Assembly: GCA_021798875.1 (NCBI GenBank) | Contig: JAJZBN010000001.1 | Coordinates: forward strand, 1-64,000 | Source: a bacterium | Lineage (GTDB): Bacteria > SZUA-79 > Acidulodesulfobacterales > Acidulodesulfobacteraceae | Direction of reading: 5' to 3' | Length of the DNA: 64,000 bases | Part shown: positions 18,433 to 27,731 of the stretch, one piece after another | How the letters are laid out: each line of letters begins with the position of its first letter | Numbering within the stretch: the first letter of the stretch is position 1 | Translations under genes and position numbers: made by a program | The notes under the pieces: generated by a model | Seen by the model: the letters and a program-made list of their open reading frames with translations, nothing else | The model's database searches: none | Told to the model about the DNA's origin: nothing

Positions 18433-19147
18433 TAAACATATTTGTTATTCTTTCTATCTGGGTAGAAATTCTTGCGTCTATTTCTCCGAAATCAGTTTTT
18501 ATAACGACGTTTCCTGGTTGAACGTTTTTATCCTGAATAAAATCTATCGACGCCTCTTTTGACAAAAAATCATTTAAGGCATCGGGGTTTTTATTTAATA
18601 TTTTGAAATCTTCAGGATTGAGGCATATAATAAAATTTACCGCATCCGACGACTGATTTATTGCAGAGGCTATTATATTAAGCAATATGCCGTCGTCGGC
18701 GGCTATTTTGGATTTAGTTATAGTTTCGGCGATTTTTATCGACAGGTTTACTACATCTTTTTTAACGTCTTCGTATAGTTCGTTCTTAAACTGTTTTATG
18801 GATTCGGCGGCGGAAAATATATTTTTGACGCCTTCTTCCATTGATTTTAATGCTTCCGATTTGCCGCTTTCAAAACCTTCGGCATATCCTTTTTGCTTTG
18901 CAGCTTCAAAAACGGAATTTTCTTTTTCTTCAAACTCTTTTTGCGTTTTATTTTTGTAATTGTCTATATAAGAAATTATATATTTTTGAAGCGAAGCAGG
19001 TACCGATTCAAGAGCCGATACGAGTTCCGCGTTTTCTTTCGCGCTTACTCCTTCGCCTCTGAGAACGTTGGCTAAGATGGTTTTTTTGCCGTCGTATAAT
19101 GCTTGACCGTCAATATTTAATTCGTAATCTTTAAGGATTTTACTCAT
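18419..19147 (-). CDS. fliH: Flagellar export regulator FliH
   Basis: FliH is the peripheral stator and regulator of the FliI export ATPase. This 242-residue protein has a charged N-terminal half with a KGYAEGFESGKSEALKSM stretch typical of the Gly-rich helical region. Its C-terminal domain (about 120-242) contains VVNLSIKIAETI and VVIKTDFGEIDARISTQIERI, matching FliH/YscL. It overlaps fliG by 4 bp. The ATPase gene fliI, which normally follows, is absent; the convergent NYN gene lies there instead. Confidence 0.9.
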   Translation of the reverse strand: MSKILKDYELNIDGQALYDGKKTILANVLRGEGVSAKENAELVSALESVPASLQKYIISYIDNYKNKTQKEFEEKENSVFEAAKQKGYAEGFESGKSEALKSMEEGVKNIFSAAESIKQFKNELYEDVKKDVVNLSIKIAETITKSKIAADDGILLNIIASAINQSSDAVNFIICLNPEDFKILNKNPDALNDFLSKEASIDFIQDKNVQPGNVVIKTDFGEIDARISTQIERITNMFTKVF

Positions 19148-20145
19148 ACTAATTTTTCGCTTTCGCTTTTTACGGCAAGACTTATTTTACCTTCGTCTTC
19201 AAGCCTTCTTGCAACCTTTAATATTTCGTGCTGAACTTTTTCGACTTCGGAAAGTTTTTTAGGACCCATAGCTTCAAGGTCGTCTTTAATCATTTCCTGA
19301 GCTCTTTTTGAAACGTTTGCAAAAATTTTATTGGTAAGTTCTTCCGAAGCCGTTTTTAAAGCAAGAACTATCTGATCGTGAGAAACCTCTCTTAAAATCA
19401 GCTGCATAGATTTATCGTCCACGCTTGCAAGGTCGTCGAAAGTAAACATTAATTCCCTGATTTTTTCAGCTTCTTCTTTGTCTAATTTTTCGATGTCGGC
19501 AAGAATAGGTTCCTCTATAGATTTATCCATATTATTTAAAATATCGGCGACTACCCTGACGCCTCCCACCAATTTGCTCTGGGTAGAGCCGGTAGATTTA
19601 AGCTGTTCCTGAAGCACTTCGTCTAAATCTTTGATAACGCCGGGCGGCACTCTTTCAAGTTTTGAAAGCCTGAATACTACCTGAGACCTGATGGAAGACG
19701 GCAGGAGTCCTATTACTACGGCTGCAGAAATAGGTTCCAGGTGTCCAAGAATGAGGGCAATTGTTTGAGGATGTTCGTTTTTAACGAAATCTGCTATAAC
19801 ATGAGGGTCGAGCCACTTTAAAGTCTGCAGACCTTCTTCTTCTATAGGGCCGTGAAGATTGTCCAATATTTTTTTAGCTTTGTCGGGGTCAAGCGATTTT
19901 GCTATTAAATTTTTTACGTAATCGTCGCCTTTTACTATAAGTCCGACCTTTGAAAAATTAGAGTTAAAATCCTTAAGTATATTTTCGGAATCTTCTTTTT
20001 CTATAGTCGGAAGATTATCCATATATTTGGTAATTTTTTGGATTTCCATAAGCTCTAATCGTTTAATGATTTCGGATGCGGCGTCTTCGCCTACGGAAAC
20101 CAAGAAAATCGCCGCTTTTTCGGGTCCGGATAATCTTCTTCCCAT
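19144..20145 (-). CDS. fliG: Flagellar motor switch protein FliG
   Basis: FliG forms the rotor ring that receives stator torque and binds FliF and FliM. This 333-residue protein shows the full N, middle and C-terminal domains. The EHPQTIALIL motif of the middle domain is present, as is a C-terminal region with TFDDLASVDDKSMQLILREV carrying the charged torque residues. The length is normal. It starts one base before the fliF stop region and overlaps fliH by 4 bp, so the genes are tightly coupled. Confidence 0.97.
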   Translation of the reverse strand: MGRRLSGPEKAAIFLVSVGEDAASEIIKRLELMEIQKITKYMDNLPTIEKEDSENILKDFNSNFSKVGLIVKGDDYVKNLIAKSLDPDKAKKILDNLHGPIEEEGLQTLKWLDPHVIADFVKNEHPQTIALILGHLEPISAAVVIGLLPSSIRSQVVFRLSKLERVPPGVIKDLDEVLQEQLKSTGSTQSKLVGGVRVVADILNNMDKSIEEPILADIEKLDKEEAEKIRELMFTFDDLASVDDKSMQLILREVSHDQIVLALKTASEELTNKIFANVSKRAQEMIKDDLEAMGPKKLSEVEKVQHEILKVARRLEDEGKISLAVKSESEKLV

Positions 20146-21747
20146 TTATATTTCCCTTCCGGTATCTTTCAATAAATTTCTTACGTAATTAACGGCGGCG
20201 TCCGGGTCTGATTTTACGATATTAGCGGCTACTTCTTTAACGTCAGGTTCAGGAGGCGCTATGGATTCCTGTTTTATCTGAGCAAGCGCTTCCAACTTTT
20301 CTTCATCGGAAGAACGGGCGTTTTCGTGCGATTCGTAAGAAGTTATATACTGCATTAACGGTCTTAAAATAATTAAAATTAACAATATAATGCCTATCAA
20401 TATAACGCCGTATCTTATTATTTCTCCGAGATGGGATTTTATAAGTTTTACGAAAGTTTTTTTAGGAGGCGCAGGTATCTTATAGCTTATTTTTTTAAAA
20501 GGAATATTAGCCACGACGACTTTATCTTTTGCCGTCTTGGAATAACCTATAGCCGTTTTTACTATATTTTTAAAAAGGCTCATTTCGGATGAGCTTCTGG
20601 GAATATAACGTTCGGCAGTTTTGCCTTTAGCCGATTTAATTTTTTTATAAGTTCCGTTAACTAATACGGAAGCGTAAACTCTTTTGATTGTTCCTACCGG
20701 ATACGATATTTTCTCTATTTTTTTAGATACGTCGTAATTTGTCGTTTCTTTTTTTACCGTATGAACGCTAGGTTTTCCGACCGGTATAGGAACCTTTCCC
20801 GGCGGCAGGTTTGATTTTGCGCCAGGTATACCTTGAGGTCTTAATGCTCCGGTAGAAGAAGATTTATATGTCTGCTGAGATACAATAGCCGTCGTATTGG
20901 GGTTATAAGTCAGTTTAGATTCTACTTTTTTTGCGAAATCGACCTTAACGTAAACTTTAGACGTTACGTTTCCCGCTCCTACCACGGGTATTAACATTGA
21001 ATTAATTTTACTTTCAAAGCTTTTTTCTATTTTACGGACGTAGTTTAACTGATTTACGGTATATGCGAAAGAGCTTTTTGTAGGAATTGAGAGTACCTTT
21101 CCTTCCGTATCCACTATGGTAATATTCTTGGGTTTTAAGCCTTCTACGGCGCTTGCGACTAAATGAATTATTCCGTTTACCTGCATTTTGTCAAGGGTCA
21201 TCCCTGCCCTTAACTTAACAATTACGGACGCTTTTGCCGGCGTTCTTCTCGTAACGAAAACCGATTGCCTCGGCAGTACTATAAGTACCCTCGAATATTT
21301 AATGCTGTTAATCTGGTCTATCGTTCTTTCAAGTTCGCCCTGCAGCGCCCTCTGATAATCTACGTGCTGCATAAAATCGGTCATTCCTATCTGGACTTTG
21401 TCAAATATGGAAAAACCGACGCCTTCCTGTCTTGGAAGACCTATGGAAGCGAGTTTGAGCCGCGTTTTGTAAACGTCGCTTTTAGGTATAAGAACGGTTT
21501 TACCCCTGTCTTTAAGTTGATAAGGAATATTGTATGAATGGAGTTTGCTTATTATTTCAGAAGCGCTCGTTGCGTTTAGATTTGAATAAAGAACGCCGTA
21601 TTTAGGAGCGGTAGCGTAAATCGCCGTTAAATATACGGCTATAACTACCCCTGCTAGTACAAGGACGAAGACTATCTTTCTTTCGATGGAAAGTTCGGTA
21701 AAAAAAGTCTTTAACTGCGTACCTAATTCTTTAAAATTAGCTGCCAT
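20146..21747 (-). CDS. fliF: Flagellar MS-ring protein FliF
   Basis: FliF is the inner-membrane MS-ring on which the motor is built. Two transmembrane segments bracket a large periplasmic region: about residues 24-46 and 434-456. The conserved N-terminal ring-building sequence is seen (YGVLYSNLNATSASEIISKL, and GVGFSIFDK further on). The cytoplasmic tail (about 457-533) ends in NYVRNLLKD, the usual FliG-binding element. The length of 533 is typical. It sits between fliE and fliG in the standard order. Confidence 0.97.
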   Translation of the reverse strand: MAANFKELGTQLKTFFTELSIERKIVFVLVLAGVVIAVYLTAIYATAPKYGVLYSNLNATSASEIISKLHSYNIPYQLKDRGKTVLIPKSDVYKTRLKLASIGLPRQEGVGFSIFDKVQIGMTDFMQHVDYQRALQGELERTIDQINSIKYSRVLIVLPRQSVFVTRRTPAKASVIVKLRAGMTLDKMQVNGIIHLVASAVEGLKPKNITIVDTEGKVLSIPTKSSFAYTVNQLNYVRKIEKSFESKINSMLIPVVGAGNVTSKVYVKVDFAKKVESKLTYNPNTTAIVSQQTYKSSSTGALRPQGIPGAKSNLPPGKVPIPVGKPSVHTVKKETTNYDVSKKIEKISYPVGTIKRVYASVLVNGTYKKIKSAKGKTAERYIPRSSSEMSLFKNIVKTAIGYSKTAKDKVVVANIPFKKISYKIPAPPKKTFVKLIKSHLGEIIRYGVILIGIILLILIILRPLMQYITSYESHENARSSDEEKLEALAQIKQESIAPPEPDVKEVAANIVKSDPDAAVNYVRNLLKDTGREI

Positions 21748-21807
21748 TTAATCCTAATTGCAAATTTATAGTATTTTATTTGTAGAACGGTATTTATATG
21801 GAAAATT

Positions 21808-22155
21808 TTATACCTGCATTTGCATAATAGTATTATAAGCCGTGACTATTTTGTTTCTGACCTGCATCATAAGTTCGAAAGAGTCGTTAGCTTTTTCCAT
21901 ATCTATCATAGCTTGATGTATATTTGAAGATTGACCAGTAGCTATAGCTTCGGCGGCGTTATTTGCCGTATTTTGCAGTTCGTTGACTTTATTTATGGAA
22001 TTTAAAAGAGTATCGGCAAAAGAACTGCTTCCGGAATCGGGCTGTATCGAACCCCCGCCGCTTCCCAATATATTATTTGGATTAAGCTCTTTAATTTCCG
22101 ATGCTGGATTAAGTCCAGCCAAATCGCCGCTTCCTATTCCTATCGGTATCGCCAT
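21808..22155 (-). CDS. fliE: Flagellar hook-basal body protein FliE
   Basis: FliE joins the MS-ring to the proximal rod. This 115-residue protein has a variable, Gly/Ser-rich N-terminal half. The conserved C-terminal helical region runs from about residue 48 and includes the characteristic AMIDMEKANDSFELMMQVRN core and an ending of YNTIMQMQV. A good ribosome site (AGGAGG type, complement seen just right of the start) precedes the ATG. The gene lies between flgC and fliF. Confidence 0.93.
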   Translation of the reverse strand: MAIPIGIGSGDLAGLNPASEIKELNPNNILGSGGGSIQPDSGSSSFADTLLNSINKVNELQNTANNAAEAIATGQSSNIHQAMIDMEKANDSFELMMQVRNKIVTAYNTIMQMQV

Positions 22156-22331
22156 TATAAATCAGACCTCCTTTTTGAAGAACTTTAATTAAAAAAATCT
22201 TTAAATAATCTTAAACCGGCTTAATTTTTATATTATGAATTAATAAATGAATGAATTCATTAAACCGTTAAACATCTTTTAGTAAATTATATCATATTTG
22301 CATAAAACATAACATATTTTTATGTATTTCG

Positions 22332-22724
22332 CTAAATTTGTAAAGACGACTGCGACATAGCTTTAGATTCCGAAATAACTTGAGCATCCGCCTGATAAGC
22401 CCTTGTAGCGGAAATCATATTTACGAGCTCCCTTATAGCCGATATATTAGGGGTTTTAACGTATCCCGCTTTGTTTGCGAGAGGGTTGCTTGGGTCGTAT
22501 TTTTCTGAAAACGGATTTTTAGCGTTTTCTATTTTTTCCACTTCTACTCCGAAATAGTTTTTAAATTTGACGGTTTTAAACAACGGCTCTTTTTTTACGT
22601 AAGGCAGTCCGTTTCCGGCATCGTCGGTATTTATGTTCGCAAGATTGGATGAAATTACGTTCATCCTTATTCTTTCGGCGTTAAGTCCCTGCGCCGCAAT
22701 TTTTAAAGATTCGTTAAATCCCAT
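22332..22724 (-). CDS. flgC: Flagellar basal-body rod protein FlgC
   Basis: This proximal rod protein of 130 residues has the rod/hook N-terminal motif (NVISSNLANINT near residues 22-33). The C-terminal helix (ELVNMISATRAYQADAQVI) is shared by axial proteins. The length is normal for FlgC. An AGGAGG-like ribosome site precedes it. It lies between flgB and fliE; the roughly 175-bp gap to fliE holds only AT-rich sequence with a small GAATTC-centred palindrome. Confidence 0.95.
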   Translation of the reverse strand: MGFNESLKIAAQGLNAERIRMNVISSNLANINTDDAGNGLPYVKKEPLFKTVKFKNYFGVEVEKIENAKNPFSEKYDPSNPLANKAGYVKTPNISAIRELVNMISATRAYQADAQVISESKAMSQSSLQI

Positions 22725-22812
22725 AAGTTACTTCCTCCTTTCAATTTTTCGTTTTACCGCCGTGCATGACGTGCAGGAATTTAATTCCGACTCAACGGTA
22801 ATAATTACGCAG

Positions 22813-23244
22813 TTACGGCATAGTATTATCTATGGCATAAGTAAGCGTAGCAAATTTTTTAGACAGTAATTTTGCAACAGCCTGAAATCTTATCGCGTTT
22901 GAAGTCATATCGCTCATCTCTTTGCTTAGATTTACGGTATTGCCGTCTAAAGCCGGCACCGTTTCGCTGTTTTGATTATGCACGAAAGATTTTATGTAAT
23001 CCGACTGTTCTTCCGAAGACGAACCTGCCGCAAGACCTCCGCCAGATAAATCTTTATGCGAAGTTGTCTTCATAGGCAGAGAATCAGCCGACGGAACGAG
23101 TCCGCGCATAACCTGTTCGAAGTTAAGCTCTTTCGCTTTATATCCAGGCGTGTTTGCGTTTGCTATGTTGGAAGCTATAACGTTCTGCCTGTCGTCAAGC
23201 ACGTTTAAACTGTCGCCGAGTATTCCGTAAATAATGCTGAACAT
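22813..23244 (-). CDS. flgB: Flagellar basal-body rod protein FlgB
   Basis: This proximal rod protein of 143 residues is the first gene of the flgB-flgC-fliE-fliF-fliG-fliH unit. The N-terminal motif VIASNIANANTPGYKAKELNF (about 22-42) and a C-terminal axial helix region are present. No sigma54 promoter match was found upstream on the minus strand; the upstream 430 bp instead carries a cluster of AAAGGTGTC-type repeats. Confidence 0.94.
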   Translation of the reverse strand: MFSIIYGILGDSLNVLDDRQNVIASNIANANTPGYKAKELNFEQVMRGLVPSADSLPMKTTSHKDLSGGGLAAGSSSEEQSDYIKSFVHNQNSETVPALDGNTVNLSKEMSDMTSNAIRFQAVAKLLSKKFATLTYAIDNTMP

Positions 23245-23330
23245 TTTTAGATACCGTTATTAATAAATGTTAAAATTAAATATTGACTGTTAAGTCTTAT
23301 AAGGAAAATATGTCTTCAGCAATACTTTTT

Positions 23331-23600
23331 TCGATTTTCAGGAAAAGGTGTCAGTAATAAAGTTTTCGATCAATAATTACTGTTTCAGGAAAATATGCCA
23401 ATAATTACTGTTTTCAGGAAAAGGTGTATCAATAATTACTGTTTTCAGGAAAAGGTGTCAGATTAATTTTCCGCAATATTTTTCTCGATTATTGTTTTTG
23501 CGTTCAGGCGGAAAATAAAATCTGACACCTTTTCCTTTGACACCATTAATAAAAAAATAAATCTGACACCTTTTCCTATAGACACCTTTTTCTTTGACAC
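23331..23600. repeat. Repeat cluster with tandem units and a palindrome
   Basis: This stretch between flgB and the histidine kinase is made mostly of AAAGGTGTC-family sequence. Three to four tandem units of about 28-31 bp (AATAATTACTGTTTTCAGGA, then AAAGGTGT) run from about 23372 to 23461. A full palindrome with the same arms as at 11903-11989 spans 23447-23536. Further inverted half-units (AAATCTGACACCTTTTCC and similar) run to about 23600. No credible protein is encoded. It may insulate the divergently arranged flgB and kinase transcripts or simply be a mobile-repeat landing zone. Confidence 0.85.
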
Positions 23601-23680
23601 CCTTAATGCATCTTTTCATGGCGTCAATATTTTCACTTTTAAAGAACAATTTTTTCCGTCTATATTTTTATATGCAAAAA

Positions 23681-24853
23681 TTATGCCATATAGGGGAGGA
23701 AGACGCTGATTTTTGCGCCGCCGGTTTCTTTTGAATTTTCGGCGCCGATGTATCCGCCGTGAACCATAACGTTGTTAAGGGCTATCGAAAGTCCTAAGCC
23801 GGTACCGCCGCTTTTTTTAGTCGAAAAAAAAGGGTTGAAAATATTTTTTACGACGTCTTCCGAAAAACCTGGTCCGTTGTCTTCAAAATCGATGCGGATG
23901 TAGCCGCTCCCGTCTTCTCCGCCGAAAACAGCGGAAGTTCTTACTTTTATTATGCCGTCAAAATTTTGAACGGCGTGCGCGGCGTTAATGAGTATATTGA
24001 CGAAAGTCTGCCCAATAAGATTTTCGTCTATTTCTAAGATGATATTTTCATCTATTTCCGTAATTACTTTCACGTTTTTTTCTTTTATTGCATAGGAAGA
24101 GTACATAATGGATTTATTTACAATATCGGATAAACTGCATTTAGAAAGGGCAGGATTGACGGTTTTGGAAAATTCCAGAACATTATTTATGGTAGTGTTC
24201 ATATTTTTGACGGCGGATATTATATTGGAAATAATTTCCGCATGCTCTTCGTTTTTAATTTCTTTTTTCAGGATTGAAGCGAACAGTTCAATGGAACCCA
24301 GAGGGTTACGTATTTCGTGGGCTATTTTTGCGGACATTTCGCCGAGTTCCGCCAGACGTTTAAACTTTTTTATTTCTTCTATGTTTTGAATTATAAATAT
24401 CCGTCCTGCATTTTTTTTGTTGTTTCCGTGCACGGTTTTAATATATAAAAATACAGGAATAAATTTTCCTGAGCCGTTTTTGTCGTCGCCCGATTTCATA
24501 AACTTTTCTACCGGATAAAAAACCTGTCTCGTAAAATCGGAAAGCGATGTCCCGTTAAAGAAAAACTTTAAAAACTCGTCAACCGGACGGTTCAAATAGT
24601 TTAATTGGTCATATCCTCCTGCAAGTTCTATTAACGACCTGTTAATAAATTTGATTAAATTATTTTCGTCCGTAATCATTATTCCGAGCGGCATGCTTTC
24701 TATAACGGTATTCAGGTTTTCTTTTAAGTCTTTAACCTGTTCTTCGAGATTTTTATAATATTCGGAAAGTTTGAGGGAAGCCGCCTCGAAGGATTCGAAT
24801 GCTTTTTTCAGGTCTTCGCCGGTAAGAGTTGAAACGGTATTTTTATTTTCCAT
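23681..24853 (-). CDS. Sensor histidine kinase, FleS/FlrB-like
   Basis: This soluble two-component kinase of 390 residues has a PAS domain (about 45-165), a HisKA dimerisation helix with phosphoacceptor H179 in AHEIRNP, and a HATPase_c domain. The N box (NILINAAHAV), G1 (DNGPGF) and G2 (GGTGLGLS) motifs are present. There is no transmembrane segment, as in FleS/FlrB-type flagellar kinases. It is divergent (63 bp) from an NtrC-family response regulator, its probable partner, which would activate sigma54 flagellar promoters. Confidence 0.88.
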   Translation of the reverse strand: MENKNTVSTLTGEDLKKAFESFEAASLKLSEYYKNLEEQVKDLKENLNTVIESMPLGIMITDENNLIKFINRSLIELAGGYDQLNYLNRPVDEFLKFFFNGTSLSDFTRQVFYPVEKFMKSGDDKNGSGKFIPVFLYIKTVHGNNKKNAGRIFIIQNIEEIKKFKRLAELGEMSAKIAHEIRNPLGSIELFASILKKEIKNEEHAEIISNIISAVKNMNTTINNVLEFSKTVNPALSKCSLSDIVNKSIMYSSYAIKEKNVKVITEIDENIILEIDENLIGQTFVNILINAAHAVQNFDGIIKVRTSAVFGGEDGSGYIRIDFEDNGPGFSEDVVKNIFNPFFSTKKSGGTGLGLSIALNNVMVHGGYIGAENSKETGGAKISVFLPYMA

Positions 24854-24916
24854 TTTGATTAAAAAGATTTAATATTTTTATTTTTTACTTCATTTTATAT
24901 TATAATATACTTCGTT

Positions 24917-26599
24917 ATGGAAAAAATCGATAAAAAAAATGAAGCGTCTGTTAAAACAGGAAATAAAATTTTAATAGTGGACGACGACCCGCACATGAGG
25001 TCGGCATTAAGCCTGAGCCTTAAAAAGACCGGAAAAGAAGGCGATATTTTTGCTTCGGCGGAAGAAGCGTTAAGTTACATAGGTAAAAATTTTACTTCGG
25101 GAGATGTGCCTGCCGCCGAACCGACAATTAACCAAAGTCCTTATTTTTTAATTTTGTCGGATTTAAATATGCCGGGTATGGACGGTATCTCTTTTTTAAA
25201 CGAAATTAAAAAATATCCGGTTTTTCAATCCGTTCCTTTCGTGATAATTACTGCGTACGGAACTATAGAAAGCGCAGTTTCCGCAATGAAAACGGGCGCT
25301 TCCGACTATATGCTTAAACCGTTCGATATTTCCGATTTTGAAAGAATAGTCAAAAATGCGGAAAAATTTTCCTCGTCTTATAATATTTTAAGAAAAACCG
25401 TAAAAGATAAAGAATGCTGTAAAGATAATAAAGATAAAGTAAAAGATATTATATCGTCTAATTTTATATACAGGTCGGATGCCATGAAACGGATAGACGA
25501 ATATATAAAAGCGGTAGCTTCCGCCGATGCGACGGTGCTTATAACCGGAGAGTCCGGCACAGGCAAGGAAGTCGCGGCAAAAAGAATACATGAATTAAGC
25601 GGAAGAAAAGGAAGATTCGTCGCCGTCAACTGTTCCGCCATAGTGCCGACGCTTTTAGAAAGCGAACTTTTCGGACACGAAAAAGGGGCGTTTACCGGCG
25701 CCGTTTCCGCAAAGAAAGGAAAGTTCGAGCAGGCGGATAACGGAACTATTTTTCTCGACGAAATAGCCGAAATGGATAAAAACCTTCAGGCTAAAATTCT
25801 CAGGGCGCTTCAGGAAAAAACCATAGACAGAGTAGGAGGGGACGAGCCAGTTTCAGTAAACGCAAGGGTAGTAGCCGCTACTAATAAAGACATCGAAAAA
25901 GCCGTATCTGAGGGAAATTTCAGGGACGACCTTTTCTACAGGCTGAACGTAATCCGCCTGCATATGCCTCCGCTCAGAGACAGAAAAGACGACGTGATTG
26001 CTCTTGCCGAGTATTTTGCTTCCGTTTATTCAAATAAATATTTCAGGGAAGTTTCCGGTATTTCGGAAGATGCGAAAAAATATCTGCTTTCGTTGGATTT
26101 TCAGGGCAATATAAGAGAACTGGAAAATATAATAGAAAGGGCGGTTATACTTGCCCAGAAAGACAAATTTTTAGACGTCCGACATTTCGGCAGTTTTGAA
26201 CCCGCGTTTTATGCTGGTAATGTTTCATATGGCGGAAACGCAGACTGCGGGGATGATAAATCTGCCGCCGGTAATACAAGAGCAAACGGCACGGGGGCGA
26301 TTATAACGAACGGAGCGGATAATAATATAGATAATATAAATAAAGACGGTAAAGACGCAATAAACGAATCAGATAAGTTTAATGGTTCCGTTTCGTCGTC
26401 GGAATCTGCCGACAATAGAGCGGCCGCGGATATCTTTAACGGCAGCGGCGGACGCAGCCTAAATATTAAAGAAATGGAAGAAAAGCTAATTTTTGCCGCA
26501 CTCAAAGAAACAGGCGGCAATAAAACCAAAGCCGCCGAAAAACTTGGAATTACCTCAAGAACCCTCAGAAATAAACTTAAAGAACTTGGTATAGATTAA
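24917..26599 (+). CDS. NtrC-family response regulator, FleR/FlrC-like
   Basis: This sigma54 activator of 560 residues has a receiver domain (about 17-150, phosphoacceptor D82 in LSDLNMPGMDG), an AAA+ domain (Walker A GESGTGKE 211-218, GAFTGA loop 257-262, FLDEIAEM) and a Fis-type helix-turn-helix at the C-terminus (AAEKLGITSRTLRNKLKEL). A linker of about 85 residues between the AAA+ and HTH parts is Asn/Asp/Gly/Ala-rich and unusually long. The gene is divergent from its probable kinase and lies directly upstream of a sigma54 promoter and flgD. Confidence 0.9.
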   Translation: MEKIDKKNEASVKTGNKILIVDDDPHMRSALSLSLKKTGKEGDIFASAEEALSYIGKNFTSGDVPAAEPTINQSPYFLILSDLNMPGMDGISFLNEIKKYPVFQSVPFVIITAYGTIESAVSAMKTGASDYMLKPFDISDFERIVKNAEKFSSSYNILRKTVKDKECCKDNKDKVKDIISSNFIYRSDAMKRIDEYIKAVASADATVLITGESGTGKEVAAKRIHELSGRKGRFVAVNCSAIVPTLLESELFGHEKGAFTGAVSAKKGKFEQADNGTIFLDEIAEMDKNLQAKILRALQEKTIDRVGGDEPVSVNARVVAATNKDIEKAVSEGNFRDDLFYRLNVIRLHMPPLRDRKDDVIALAEYFASVYSNKYFREVSGISEDAKKYLLSLDFQGNIRELENIIERAVILAQKDKFLDVRHFGSFEPAFYAGNVSYGGNADCGDDKSAAGNTRANGTGAIITNGADNNIDNINKDGKDAINESDKFNGSVSSSESADNRAAADIFNGSGGRSLNIKEMEEKLIFAALKETGGNKTKAAEKLGITSRTLRNKLKELGID

Positions 26600-26721
26600 C
26601 CGCTATACTATAAATAACTATGCTTAGATAGAGCATTATCTGGGGGAATCCTCAATGAATGCGAACATAACGAATCAATCTGCGCTTATAAAATCATTTT
26701 CTTTTACATACTAATATCCCG

Positions 26722-26737
26722 TGGCACGAAGATTGCA
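26722..26737 (+). promoter_or_regulatory. Sigma54 promoter upstream of flgD
   Basis: TGGCACGAAGATTGCA fits the -24/-12 consensus (TGGCACG, four bases, TTGCA) exactly. It lies about 140 bp upstream of the flgD ATG, in the 280-bp gap after the response regulator. It probably drives flgD-flgE and the genes that follow. Transcription would start about 12 bp downstream of the GC element. Confidence 0.85.
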
Positions 26738-26878
26738 TTAATACATGTAAAGGCACAAAAAGTCTTTAAAATAGGAAAATTTTTCCTATTAACGTTCTAT
26801 TTGGTTGTCTTTAAAAGTTTAAAAATTAATAAAATTATTATTAAATAAAGTATAAATTAAGTTACGGAGGGAATAAAA

Positions 26879-27592
26879 ATGTCGGTAAATTCATTATTTG
26901 CGCCAACGACTACGACAAATGCAAATACCGTTACATCAACGGCCGCAAGCGCAGCGGCAAGTACCGCAAGCTCGTCCAATTCAAACAACAGCGGTCTCGT
27001 AAGCGCAACAACTTTTATGCAGTTAATGGTTCAGCAGCTTGAAAATCAGGACCCCTTAAATCCGCAGTCGAGTTCGGCTTCGCTTGCACAGCTTGCCCAG
27101 TTCGATTCGCTTAATCAGTTAAACACCGTAAACTCAAATCTTCAAACCCTTGTAGCAGATCAAAATCAGGCGACGCTCGGCAGTGCAGTAAATATGGTAG
27201 GAAAGTCTGTTCAGGCAAACGGCAACGCATTTGGTTACTCCAGCGGTAGTACTTCAAATTTAAGTTATTCTTTGCCGAGCAATGCAAGTTCGGTCAGTAT
27301 GGATATATATAATTCATCCGGAAATCTCGTTTACAATACCAATCTCGGAGCGCAGAGCGCAGGTTCGCAGTCTTTTACATGGGACGGAGCGGAAAACAGC
27401 GGACAGACTGCTCCTTCAGGCAATTATACTTTCTCGGTCGGCGCAACTGGTTCCGGCGGCAAGGCTATTACGCCCTCAACCTTTACGCAGGCGACTGTTA
27501 CCGGTCTTTCGACTTCATCGACCGGCGCGGTCCAGCTCGAACTAAGCAATGGCTCTACCGTTCCGTTGTCCAGCGTAACAAACGTCGAATAG
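26879..27592 (+). CDS. flgD: Flagellar hook capping protein FlgD
   Basis: FlgD is the scaffold that caps the growing hook and is later replaced. This 237-residue protein has a Ser/Thr/Asn/Ala-rich N-terminal export region and the conserved FMQLMVQQLENQDPLNP motif (about 45-61). Its C-terminal region has the FlgD Ig-like fold pattern (SYSLPSNASSVSMDIYNSSG and FTWDGAENSGQTAPSGNYTF). A strong ACGGAGGG ribosome site precedes the ATG. A palindromic repeat separates it from flgE. Confidence 0.93.
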   Translation: MSVNSLFAPTTTTNANTVTSTAASAAASTASSSNSNNSGLVSATTFMQLMVQQLENQDPLNPQSSSASLAQLAQFDSLNQLNTVNSNLQTLVADQNQATLGSAVNMVGKSVQANGNAFGYSSGSTSNLSYSLPSNASSVSMDIYNSSGNLVYNTNLGAQSAGSQSFTWDGAENSGQTAPSGNYTFSVGATGSGGKAITPSTFTQATVTGLSTSSTGAVQLELSNGSTVPLSSVTNVE

Positions 27593-27601
27593 CCGTCTAA
27601 G

Positions 27602-27731
27602 GTTAAAGGTGTCAGATTTATTTAAAATGTAATTAAAGGTGTCAAGGTTAAAGGTGTCAGATTAATTTTCCGCTCGACTATCTTGATTAAAGATACTTTT
27701 TTAATGCGGAAAATAAAATCTGACACCTTTA
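27602..27731. repeat. Palindromic repeat cluster between flgD and flgE
   Basis: Two partial AAAGGTGTCAGATT units (27605 and 27634 onward) are followed by a full palindrome (27649-27731) with arms ending in TTTTCCGC and GCGGAAAAT and a loop of about 32 bp. The sequence closely matches the elements at 11903-11989 and 23447-23536. It could reduce read-through from flgD into flgE or simply be a tolerated insertion. Confidence 0.85.

Noticed and set aside
23338-23600. Possible CRISPR array
   Set aside because: The repeats have no unique spacers of constant length; they are tandem or inverted palindromic units, and no cas gene is in the window.
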